NCBI GenBank assembly: GCA_900766745.1
Contig: CAAFWR010000073.1
Coordinates: forward strand, 1 to 9,451
DNA length: 9,451 nucleotides
Reading direction: 5' to 3'
From: Methanobacteriaceae archaeon
GTDB lineage: Archaea; Methanobacteriota; Methanobacteria; Methanobacteriales; Methanobacteriaceae
How positions within the stretch are numbered: position 1 is the first letter of the stretch; every line of letters begins with the position of its first letter. Position numbers and translations under genes: made by a program. Positions 1 to 5,747 of this stretch are shown piece after piece. The notes under the pieces were generated by a model. It made no database searches, had not been told where the DNA came from, and worked only from the letters and a program-made list of their open reading frames with translations.

Positions 1-178
1 AAATAAAAGATTTTAATAAAAAATAAGATAAAAATAAGTTTAATATACAAAATAAATAGATTTTACTATAAAAAATTAAAACCTTAAAAATTCAAAATTA
101 GTTTTGTCCAACACTCTATTCATAAAAAAAATACTCCAAAAAATGTTGTTATTGTAAACAATTAATTATTTGATAAAT

Positions 179-190
179 TTTATATATAAA
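179..190 (+). promoter_or_regulatory. Palindromic TATA box, possible promoter of a small transcript
   Basis: TTTATATATAAA is a perfect 12-bp palindrome and a close match to the archaeal box A. Read rightward, initiation about 25-27 nt from its centre falls near 209-212, just before an SD-like GGAG (220-223) and a short ORF. Because the box is symmetric it could also fire leftward. The orientation is an inference from what lies downstream. Confidence 0.45.
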
Positions 191-228
191 TGTTGCGCAT
201 AACAACAATGATAAATTATGGAGTTATC

Positions 229-267
229 ATGATTGATGATGACAATAAAAAAAAAGCAATAAAATAA
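229..267 (+). other. Very short ORF (12 codons) with SD site, coding status unknown
   Basis: An ATG at 229 opens MIDDDNKKKAIK and stops with TAA at 265-267. GGAG at 220-223 sits 5 nt before the ATG, the same spacing as the ABCE1 ribosome-binding site in this window. An in-frame ATG at 208 would give 19 residues. A TATA palindrome lies upstream and a stable hairpin 11 nt after the stop. In such AT-rich DNA an ORF of this size can arise by chance, so this may be a non-coding RNA, a gene remnant or noise. No function is proposed. Confidence 0.2.
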
Positions 268-278
268 TTTTTAGTGGT

Positions 279-304
279 AGCTAGTCCCAAACTAGGGACT
301 AGCT
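279..304. terminator. 10-bp stem hairpin, probable terminator or RNA element
   Basis: AGCTAGTCCC (279-288) and GGGACTAGCT (295-304) are perfect inverted copies around a 6-nt loop. The stem is 60 percent GC in DNA that is otherwise mostly A/T. It lies 27 bp past the flavodoxin stop. On the minus strand it is followed by T-rich sequence including nine T at 247-255. On the plus strand only a weak T-rich stretch follows. It may end the flavodoxin message, the small rightward transcript, or both. Confidence 0.5.
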
Positions 305-331
305 TAATTTAAAAAACTGGAATCAACTAAT

Positions 332-787
332 TTAATTAATCCAATTTTTAACATTTTCTTCTAAAATAGATCCACCAGTGCCTGCAACAGTAAGTGGAGT
401 TAAAACTTTTGCATTTGGAGCTAACTTTTCAATATCGCTTACAATATGACTGTCTTCTCCGCCACCGTGAGTTATAAATGGAGCAATAGTTTTTCCGTCA
501 AAGTCATTTTCAGATAAAAATGTAGCTACAGGAGGTGCTACTGCGCTCCACCAATTTGGAGTTCCTAAATAAATCAAATCATAACCAGAAATATCAATAC
601 TTTCAATAGCAGGTTTATCACCATGTTCTATTTCTTCTTTTGCAACTTCAATTAACTTATCGTAATCTTTTACATAAGGTTCTTTAGTCTCAATTTCCTT
701 AATTTCACAGTTTTCGATTTCTCCAATTGTTTCAGCAACACGTTCTGTATTACCAGATTGTGAAAAATATACTACAATTTTTTTCAT
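332..787 (-). CDS. Flavodoxin family protein
   Basis: A 151-residue single-domain flavodoxin-like protein, expected to bind FMN and carry electrons in the cytoplasm. The N-terminal strand leads into S9-Q-S-G-N-T14, the phosphate-binding loop of flavodoxins. GTPNWW (75-80) and THGGG (106-110) match the second and third FMN-contact loops. The length fits the short-chain class related to Flavodoxin_4. The start is supported by AGGAG (797-801) 9 nt before the ATG and a TATA box at 833-840. It stands alone, divergent from a winged-helix gene that could regulate it, and is followed by the 279-304 hairpin. The redox partner and substrate cannot be read from the sequence; some relatives are oxidoreductases rather than simple carriers. 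Confidence 0.88.
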   Translation of the reverse strand: MKKIVVYFSQSGNTERVAETIGEIENCEIKEIETKEPYVKDYDKLIEVAKEEIEHGDKPAIESIDISGYDLIYLGTPNWWSAVAPPVATFLSENDFDGKTIAPFITHGGGEDSHIVSDIEKLAPNAKVLTPLTVAGTGGSILEENVKNWIN

Positions 788-832
788 AAATTACATCTCC
801 TAATTTTGGATGTTTTTAATAATACTACTTAA

Positions 833-840
833 TATATAAA
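833..840 (-). promoter_or_regulatory. TATA box of the flavodoxin gene
   Basis: On the minus strand this reads TTTATATA, a consensus archaeal box A. Initiation 25-27 nt downstream would fall near 810, leaving a leader of about 23 nt that contains the AGGAG ribosome-binding site. Confidence 0.6.
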
Positions 841-927
841 TATTGCTAATTGTAACTTTTATAAAATATTAGAAATTCAATAATAATGTCTTGAAAAAGT
901 GATTAAACCTACTAAAATAGATTATTA

Positions 928-941
928 ATTATTATAATAAT
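928..941. promoter_or_regulatory. 14-bp AT palindrome upstream of the winged-helix gene
   Basis: ATTATTATAATAAT is a perfect palindrome 51 bp before the winged-helix start. It could be a box A for that gene, a dimeric operator, or both. Palindromes made only of A and T are common in this base composition, so the support is weak. Confidence 0.25.
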
Positions 942-992
942 GTATCAATTAGGCTATTAATGATTTAAGTATAGATAGATGTAATTAATATT

Positions 993-1253
993 ATGGATGA
1001 TAAATTAATTATTTTAACAGAATATGTTAAACAATCAACCAATAGAACAAAAGTCTTGAAAACTATTGGAATCAATATTTTAAAACCTACAGACATCACT
1101 AAAAAAACTAACATCCATATAAACAATGTAAGTAGATCACTAAAACAATTGAAAGAAAAAGGTTTAGTACAGATTCTAAATCCCGAATCAAAAAGAGGCA
1201 GATTATATAAAATTACCGAGGAAGGAAAAAGAATATTAAAAAATTTAAAATAA
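993..1253 (+). CDS. Small winged helix-turn-helix transcriptional regulator
   Basis: An 86-residue basic protein with one MarR/ArsR-like winged-helix domain. A helix pair spans roughly residues 31-57 (KPTDITKKTN turn, then IHINNVSRSLKQLKEKGL as recognition helix). The wing is QILNPESKRGRLYKIT (59-74), followed by a short C-terminal helix. There is no sensor or metal-binding domain, so any signal would act through oligomerisation or a partner. No strong SD site precedes the ATG; GATGT about 10 nt upstream is only a weak match. It is divergent from the flavodoxin gene with 205 bp between starts, so control of itself and the flavodoxin is a reasonable guess. It converges on aEF1B with a 14-bp gap. 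The DNA target and ligand are unknown. Confidence 0.8.
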   Translation: MDDKLIILTEYVKQSTNRTKVLKTIGINILKPTDITKKTNIHINNVSRSLKQLKEKGLVQILNPESKRGRLYKITEEGKRILKNLK

Positions 1254-1281
1254 AAAAAAAGGAAGATTTACATTAATCTTC
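1252..1281 (-). terminator. Hairpin plus T9 terminator of the aEF1B operon
   Basis: On the minus strand GAAGATT (1281-1275) pairs with AATCTTC (1268-1262) across a 6-nt loop. After two C residues (the stem closes at 1262) come nine T (1260-1252). The hairpin includes the aEF1B stop codon, so termination occurs immediately at the gene end and before the convergent winged-helix gene is entered. Confidence 0.7.
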
Positions 1282-1537
1282 TAGTATCTACAATTTCTAT
1301 GCTAGCTACACCATCTAAGTTAGCCATTGCTTCTTCTGTAGATCCAGTTCCGCCTTCACCGTCTTCAATGATAAACATTAAATTCAATGCTACTAAACCA
1401 AATGCAATTGGTTCTTCATCAATTTTATGAAACTCAGCATCGTCAGGAATAGCTGCTTCAATAGCTGCTTTAAGAGCTGCTAAATCTACTTCAGGACTTT
1501 CTGGCATGATTTTCATAGTTGCTACTACATCACTCAT
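1268..1537 (-). CDS. ef1b: Translation elongation factor aEF1B (EF-1 beta)
   Basis: An 89-residue protein, the usual length of archaeal EF-1 beta, which corresponds to the C-terminal nucleotide-exchange domain of eukaryotic eEF1B alpha. It recharges aEF1A (EF-1 alpha) by swapping GDP for GTP. Family hallmarks are the acidic region PDDAEFHKIDEEPIAFGLVALN (31-52), whose IAFGL core is diagnostic, the loop IIEDGEGGTGSTEE (56-69) and the C-terminal strand VASIEIVDTRRLM. AAGGAG (1546-1551) lies 8 nt before the ATG. It is the last gene of a minus-strand run after the zinc-ribbon gene (23-nt gap) and ends inside a hairpin terminator. The acidic, alanine-rich composition is as expected for an abundant translation factor. 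Confidence 0.95.
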   Translation of the reverse strand: MSDVVATMKIMPESPEVDLAALKAAIEAAIPDDAEFHKIDEEPIAFGLVALNLMFIIEDGEGGTGSTEEAMANLDGVASIEIVDTRRLM

Positions 1538-1560
1538 TTTTAATTCTCCTTTAAACTAAT

Positions 1561-1722
1561 CTATGGACCTTCAAATCCACATTCACATTTATAAGCATGG
1601 CCAAAGGTACGGCATTTTTCACATCTTGCGATTTTAGCTCCACAAATTGGACATTCAAATTCTACGAAAGGTCCAGTTAATGGAATTTCCTGTTTACATG
1701 AAATACAGTCTACTTCTTTCAT
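1561..1722 (-). CDS. 53-residue four-knuckle zinc-ribbon protein
   Basis: A short gene, MKEVDCISCK...CGFEGP, with eight cysteines in four pairs: C6/C9 (CISC), C24/C27 (CPICG), C34/C37 (CEKC) and C46/C48 (CEC). Such spacing should bind two zinc ions. It resembles the small archaeal zinc-finger family with CPxCG motifs typified by Haloferax HVO_2753, which as I recall is also linked to the aEF1B gene. The role may be RNA or ribosome related but is not established. The start is well fixed: the ATG lies one base after the mfnE stop, and GGTGA, inside the last mfnE codons, serves as ribosome-binding site. This makes translation coupled to mfnE. The last pair is CxC rather than CxxC, an oddity I checked base by base. 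Confidence 0.85.
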   Translation of the reverse strand: MKEVDCISCKQEIPLTGPFVEFECPICGAKIARCEKCRTFGHAYKCECGFEGP

Positions 1723-1723
1723 T

Positions 1724-2371
1724 TTATTCACCTAAAATTTTTGTATAATCAAAATCGTAAGTATCTCCAGATTTATCGATTAAAGATAACACTCTTTCTG
1801 GATACTTCCCATTTACAACATAACAATTAGTCCCAAATTCTAATAGTAGTGAAGGTAACATTAAATCGATTGATGTCTCCTGAAAAGTTAGTAAAGTTTC
1901 TGCATCAATTATGTCAATGAATTTAGCACCTTTCACATTAGGTTCTTGGGTATATATACCATTTACATCTGTTACTATTAAAAGGTTTGCATTTAACATA
2001 TGAGAAATATAAGCTGCAATAGAATCAGATGTAACATCCCATGAATTTTCAAAAGGATCTTCACTTCTTAAAATATTAGATGTTATTAAAATCGGAGTTA
2101 AACCTTTAGACAACAAAGCAAAAGCTTCGTTTAAATCATTAGCTATTTCTGCACTTTCCACCTTATCTGCAGTTAGTTTAGCCATTATATCCATAGCATC
2201 AATAGCTGTCCAATGAGCCACCTTATCAGATAGATCCAGTTCGAGGTCATATTTCCTAATAAGATTTGCAAACTCCCCACCACCTAAAATAACAACTGAA
2301 TCTGTACCCTCCAGTTGCTTTACCAGTTCAATTGCATAATTAGGAAATAAGCTACCACCTATTTTAATCAC
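1724..2371 (-). CDS. mfnE: MfnE-like amino-acid-kinase-fold enzyme (methanofuran biosynthesis)
   Basis: A 215-residue amino acid kinase family protein matching MfnE, [5-(aminomethyl)furan-3-yl]methyl phosphate kinase. That enzyme makes the diphosphate intermediate joined to tyramine-glutamate in methanofuran synthesis. Visible motifs are K3-I-G-G-S7 (phosphate contact), LGGGEF (29-34), WDVTSDS (111-117), typical of this subgroup, and TDVNGIY (134-140) near the nucleotide site. The only canonical in-frame start after the pth2 stop is GTG at 2371. A good AGGTGA (2388-2393) sits 16 nt away, unusually far. The ATA at 2380 would be better placed at 7 nt but is not a normal start codon. The gene follows pth2 by 63 bp and overlaps the signals of the zinc-ribbon gene. 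Substrate assignment is by family resemblance. Confidence 0.85.
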   Translation of the reverse strand: MIKIGGSLFPNYAIELVKQLEGTDSVVILGGGEFANLIRKYDLELDLSDKVAHWTAIDAMDIMAKLTADKVESAEIANDLNEAFALLSKGLTPILITSNILRSEDPFENSWDVTSDSIAAYISHMLNANLLIVTDVNGIYTQEPNVKGAKFIDIIDAETLLTFQETSIDLMLPSLLLEFGTNCYVVNGKYPERVLSLIDKSGDTYDFDYTKILGE

Positions 2372-2434
2372 ATTTTCTATAATAATTTCACCTACATAAT
2401 AATTAAAAATAGCTATAATTAAATTAAAATAAAA

Positions 2435-2773
2435 TCATAAAAGCTTCAAATTAGCAGTTATCTTATCAATAATTTTATCATCATCAGGACCAATAGCTAA
2501 AACTGTAGTAGTTGATGTAGGTATCTGCGTCTTTCCGGCATCAACCACTAAACAATAAGGAACTTTATTAGAAATTGCCTCCTTTTTAAGTTCCAACAGT
2601 TCATCTAAAGAATTGACCTTACAGACAATCTTAGCCATTCCTGAAGACTCCCATTTTTTAATCTTATCAGGACTAGCTTTCTTATAAGCCGCTAAACAAC
2701 CATGACAACATTGAGCAGCTATCTTTCCTTTACCCATTTTCAAATCATTACGAACAATCATTACCTGCTTCAT
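2435..2773 (-). CDS. pth2: Peptidyl-tRNA hydrolase, Pth2 type
   Basis: A 112-residue protein of the archaeal/eukaryotic Pth2 family, which cleaves the ester bond of peptidyl-tRNA released from stalled ribosomes and so recycles tRNA. The family signature starts at VRNDLKMGKGKIAAQCCHG (7-25), holding the conserved lysine and histidine. It is followed by VDAGKTQIP (77-85), with the conserved aspartate, and TTVLAIGP (89-96). Length is standard, with no extra domain. No SD site precedes the ATG; the 9 nt before it read AAGATTTT-like A/T sequence. A TATA-like TATATAAT (2804-2811) implies a leader of only a few bases, so the message may be nearly leaderless. It is divergent from ABCE1 with 85 bp between starts. 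Confidence 0.94.
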   Translation of the reverse strand: MKQVMIVRNDLKMGKGKIAAQCCHGCLAAYKKASPDKIKKWESSGMAKIVCKVNSLDELLELKKEAISNKVPYCLVVDAGKTQIPTSTTTVLAIGPDDDKIIDKITANLKLL

Positions 2774-2847
2774 AAAATCTTATATATTATTTCAAATTAT
2801 TAAATTATATACTTTATAACAAACATATTATAATATAGATTTTATAA

Positions 2848-2853
2848 AAGGAG
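2848..2853 (+). promoter_or_regulatory. Ribosome-binding site of ABCE1
   Basis: AAGGAG lies 5 nt before the ATG at 2859 and fixes that start. The divergent ABCE1/pth2 spacer holds several overlapping A/T boxes (2804-2820) that could serve either direction, so no single box can be assigned with certainty. Confidence 0.6.
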
Positions 2854-2858
2854 ATAAA

Positions 2859-4637
2859 ATGAGTCGTATTTCTATATTAGATAAGGATAAATGTCAGCCA
2901 AAAAAATGTGATTATCTTTGTATCAGTTATTGTCCTGGAGTAAGAATGGAAGAAGATACAATTGTGGTTGATGAAGATACCAAAAAACCATTAATATCTG
3001 AACAGCTATGTCAGGGCTGCGGTATCTGTACAAATAGATGTCCTTTTGATGCAATAACAATTATAAACTTACCAGAAGCTGTTGGAGAACCTATACACAG
3101 ATTTGGACAAAACCAATTTGAGCTATTCGGACTGCCAAATTTAACAGAAGGACAAGTGTTAGGACTTCTTGGGCAAAACGGTATTGGAAAAAGTACAATT
3201 ATGAGAATACTCTCTGGAGAATTGATACCTAACTTTGGAAACTTTGACGAAACACCGGAAAACTGGGATGAAGTAATTGAATACTACAAGGGTTCAGCTC
3301 TTCAGAATTACTTTAAAGCATTGTCAAAAGGGGAAATAAAAACTGTGCTAAAACCACAAATGGTAGATCAACTTCCAAAAGTAGTAAAAGGAAAAGTCAG
3401 AGATTTACTTACAAATGTAGATGAAAGAAATAAATTTGACTATGTATGTAAAGAATTAGACCTTGAGAATGTTCTTGACAGAAATATGGAAAATCTTTCA
3501 GGAGGAGAACTACAAAGAGTAGCTATTGCAGCAACCGTACTTAGAGAAGGAGACTTTTACTACTTTGACGAACCAACATCATGGTTAGACGTATCTCAAA
3601 GATTAAATGCAGTGAAAGTAATCCGATCACTTTCAGATGATGGAAAATCAGTACTGGTAATTGAACACGATTTAGCAACCTTAGATGCGCTATCTGACAA
3701 CATCCACATATTATATGGTGAACCTGGAGGATATGGTGTAGTATCTGGAAGAAAAGGAGTTAGACTTGGAATTAACGCATATATTAACGGATTTTTAGCA
3801 GAAGAAAATGTAAGGATAAGAAGAAATCCGATAGAATTCACAATAAGACCACCAACTGAAGAAGAGGATGGAGAAGCGCTTGCAAGTTACACTGCCCTTG
3901 ATAAAGATTTTAAAGAATTTAAGCTTACTGTAGATGCGGGAGAAATCTACCACGATGAAATAGTAACAGCTTTTGGATCAAATGGAATTGGAAAAACAAC
4001 ATTTGCCAAAATACTAGCTGGTGTAAGTGAACCAACAAACGGAGAGATAGATGAAGAAGTTGTAATAGCTTACAAACCACAATATATTGTTTCAAAATTC
4101 GAAGGAACCGTTCAAGACTTCCTATATATGAACGCCCCTAGTTATGGTTCTAAAATCTTTGACAGCGAAATTATGAAACCTCTGCAATTAAATGATTTAC
4201 TCGAAAAAGATGTTAAAACACTTTCTGGAGGGGAACTTCAAAGACTAGCTATAGCTACAACACTATCAAAAGATGCTCAAATCTATTTATTTGATGAACC
4301 AACAGCATTTTTAGATGTAGAACAAAGATTAATAGCTGCACGAGTTATTCGTAAAATAATAGAAAGTAGAAACGCTGCATCATTAATTGTAGACCACGAT
4401 ATTGTATTTATAGATTACATCTCAGATAGAGCTATGGTATTTGACGGAATTCCTGGTCTTGAAGGTCATGCATCAAAACCAACTGACCTAAGAACTTCAA
4501 TGAATAAATTCTTAGGAAATCTTAATGTAACCTTTAGAAGAGATAAAGAAACAAAAAGGCCAAGAGTCAATAAACTTGACAGCTATCTTGACCGTGAACA
4601 AAAAGAGTTAGGAGAATACTATTATCTCACATCTTAA
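2859..4637 (+). CDS. abce1: ABCE1/Rli1 ribosome-recycling ATPase
   Basis: A 592-residue soluble twin-ATPase that splits ribosomes after termination together with aPelota. Domains are intact and in order. The N-terminal two-cluster Fe-S domain has C12, C17, C21, C25 and C51, C54, C57, C61. NBD1 has Walker [10 protein letters not shown] (105-113), LSGGELQR (213-220), Walker B with FDEP (236-239) and H270. A hinge follows, then NBD2 with GSNGIGKTT (373-381), LSGGELQR (455-462), FDEP (478-481) and H513. There are no transmembrane segments, as expected. The start is fixed by AAGGAG 5 nt upstream. It is transcribed away from pth2 and ends on a TTAA shared with the stop of the convergent gene. All catalytic motifs look canonical. 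Confidence 0.97.
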   Translation: MSRISILDKDKCQPKKCDYLCISYCPGVRMEEDTIVVDEDTKKPLISEQLCQGCGICTNRCPFDAITIINLPEAVGEPIHRFGQNQFELFGLPNLTEGQVLGLLGQNGIGKSTIMRILSGELIPNFGNFDETPENWDEVIEYYKGSALQNYFKALSKGEIKTVLKPQMVDQLPKVVKGKVRDLLTNVDERNKFDYVCKELDLENVLDRNMENLSGGELQRVAIAATVLREGDFYYFDEPTSWLDVSQRLNAVKVIRSLSDDGKSVLVIEHDLATLDALSDNIHILYGEPGGYGVVSGRKGVRLGINAYINGFLAEENVRIRRNPIEFTIRPPTEEEDGEALASYTALDKDFKEFKLTVDAGEIYHDEIVTAFGSNGIGKTTFAKILAGVSEPTNGEIDEEVVIAYKPQYIVSKFEGTVQDFLYMNAPSYGSKIFDSEIMKPLQLNDLLEKDVKTLSGGELQRLAIATTLSKDAQIYLFDEPTAFLDVEQRLIAARVIRKIIESRNAASLIVDHDIVFIDYISDRAMVFDGIPGLEGHASKPTDLRTSMNKFLGNLNVTFRRDKETKRPRVNKLDSYLDREQKELGEYYYLTS

Positions 4638-5014
4638 TTTAAATCTTCTAATTCTTTTAAAATTACTTCTTTTAATTTTTTAACTGCCAGTTCCCCATCT
4701 TTATCTAATCTAGCAGCATCATTAGGATTTAAATCAAATTCTTTTACAATTTCCTCAGCAGGAATGTTTTTAACAACTTCAATACCCTTTTCATTTAGTA
4801 TCTTTGAAGTACAATCGTCAGAACATCCACTAATTGATATAACATCAGCATCTTTTAGGATTGGACTGCATTGATTTGGTTGTGCTGAATACTCAGTAAT
4901 ACATGCTACAACAATGTTTTCCTCGTCCAAAGCCAACTCAACAGAAGCAGCTCTTACAACTAAACCTAAAGGACTTAATCCACTACATGAAACCAAAGCT
5001 ATTTTATCACTCAT
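4634..5014 (-). CDS. DGC-domain putative zinc-binding protein
   Basis: A 126-residue soluble protein resembling the DGC-domain (PF08859) 'putative zinc-binding' family of unknown function. Cysteines are C10 (ALVSCSG), C38 (VACITEY), C49 (NQCSP), C64 and C68 (SGCSDDC). The last pair is the hallmark region and could bind a metal. The C-terminal third is lysine/glutamate rich and probably helical. Its ATG overlaps the TGA of the upstream iron-sulfur gene by 4 nt (ATGA), a strong sign of translational coupling and joint function. Its stop shares TTAA with the ABCE1 stop on the other strand. Function is unknown; metal delivery or sensing for the neighbouring Fe-S protein is only a suggestion. Confidence 0.8.
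   Translation of the reverse strand: MSDKIALVSCSGLSPLGLVVRAASVELALDEENIVVACITEYSAQPNQCSPILKDADVISISGCSDDCTSKILNEKGIEVVKNIPAEEIVKEFDLNPNDAARLDKDGELAVKKLKEVILKELEDLN
4666..4683 (+). terminator. Possible T-rich terminator of ABCE1 inside the opposing gene
   Basis: About 30 bp after the ABCE1 stop the plus strand becomes T-rich, with T4 and T6 runs at 4670-4681. There is no spacer between the convergent genes, so ABCE1 transcripts must end inside the opposing coding sequence. The T runs are the complement of lysine codons near that protein's C-terminus. Archaeal intrinsic termination can rely on U-tracts alone, but no hairpin is evident. Confidence 0.3.
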
Positions 5015-5739
5015 ACTCTCATCCTCTTTTTATTTTTTTCATACAATATTTTTACTTTATCATAACCCTTCTTATAAAAAGGACATTTAAGCATACACTC
5101 GCTACATCCTTCATGATGAGCTAAACAGGCCTTTTTAATTACTTTTTCATCTTCATCATAAGCCTCGTGAGGGCAGTTTCTTATACAGTTACCGCAGTCT
5201 TTACAATAATCAGAAACCCATAACATGTCGTTTTTATCTTTAAATGGAAGGTTTTCAATAGAAGTTGAAATCTGGAAAAAACCTGTAGCCAAACCTTCTT
5301 TAAAAAGGCACATATTACTCCTAATAATCGCACAGTCATTGGACTGCCTTGCAATAGCTCTCAAGCTTACTCTATCATCTAAAGGATGAATTAAATCAGC
5401 CCTAAAACCTAAATCTCTTAAAAAGTCAGCTAACTGATAAATCCCAACTCCAATTTCCTGAAATTCATCATCTAAAAGAACTGCTTTTTCTTTTGAAGGA
5501 TCCATTTTAAGAATATCATCAGATATAACATAAATTAAGGTAATTACATTATCAAAATCAATATCCCATTCCTTTTTAAATTCATCTGAAAGTTTGGAAT
5601 AGGATATGCCATCTACACCATAACTATAAGCTAGCTCTTCAAATTTTTTGAAATCCTGAGAAGAAATGTTGGTAAGTGGATTGGAAGGATTCTCCACTTT
5701 ATAACCATCAGGAACAGGCTTGTGATATTTAAATCTCAT
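5011..5739 (-). CDS. QueG-like protein with two [4Fe-4S] clusters
   Basis: A 242-residue soluble iron-sulfur protein. The C-terminal third is a two-cluster domain of the epoxyqueuosine-reductase type: C179, C182, C185, C189-P, then C205, C212, C215, C219-P. Residues ~27-165 resemble the N-terminal part of QueG-like proteins only faintly. The region around residues 130-155 lacks the glycine-rich 'GxGWxGKN' stretch expected in true QueG, and there are no C-terminal HEAT repeats. It is therefore probably not a queuosine enzyme but an electron-transfer or reductive enzyme of unknown substrate. Start: ATG with AGGAAA 5-6 nt upstream, overlapping the aminotransferase stop (8-nt gap). Its stop overlaps the start of the DGC-type gene. 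Corrinoid binding cannot be judged from the sequence. Confidence 0.8.
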   Translation of the reverse strand: MRFKYHKPVPDGYKVENPSNPLTNISSQDFKKFEELAYSYGVDGISYSKLSDEFKKEWDIDFDNVITLIYVISDDILKMDPSKEKAVLLDDEFQEIGVGIYQLADFLRDLGFRADLIHPLDDRVSLRAIARQSNDCAIIRSNMCLFKEGLATGFFQISTSIENLPFKDKNDMLWVSDYCKDCGNCIRNCPHEAYDEDEKVIKKACLAHHEGCSECMLKCPFYKKGYDKVKILYEKNKKRMRV

Positions 5740-5747
5740 AATATTTC

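Larger units (their letters stand above)
1..331. other. AT-rich intergenic region left of the flavodoxin gene
   Basis: No protein gene of normal length is visible on either strand. The first ~140 bases are nearly all A/T with frequent stops. The structured part is 144-304: a 9-bp inverted repeat (144-152 and 199-207), a palindromic TATA box (179-190), a very short ORF (229-267) and a 10-bp stem hairpin (279-304). These are listed separately. Confidence 0.6.

Noticed and set aside
76..123. Minus-strand 15-codon ORF (MNRVLDKTNFEFLRF) with GGAG upstream and the palindromic TATA box in leftward orientation
   Set aside because: The GGAG lies 9 nt away, no terminator follows, and such short frames are expected by chance in this composition. 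The rightward unit has more supporting signals.
3596..3841. Minus-strand 81-codon open frame inside ABCE1
   Set aside because: It is antisense to conserved NBD1 and hinge coding sequence of ABCE1, and its protein shows no recognisable domain.
4903..5124. Plus-strand 73-codon open frame across the DGC-type and Fe-S genes
   Set aside because: It is antisense to two well-supported overlapping genes. Its hydrophobic, F/I-rich translation is the mirror of lysine-rich coding sequence.
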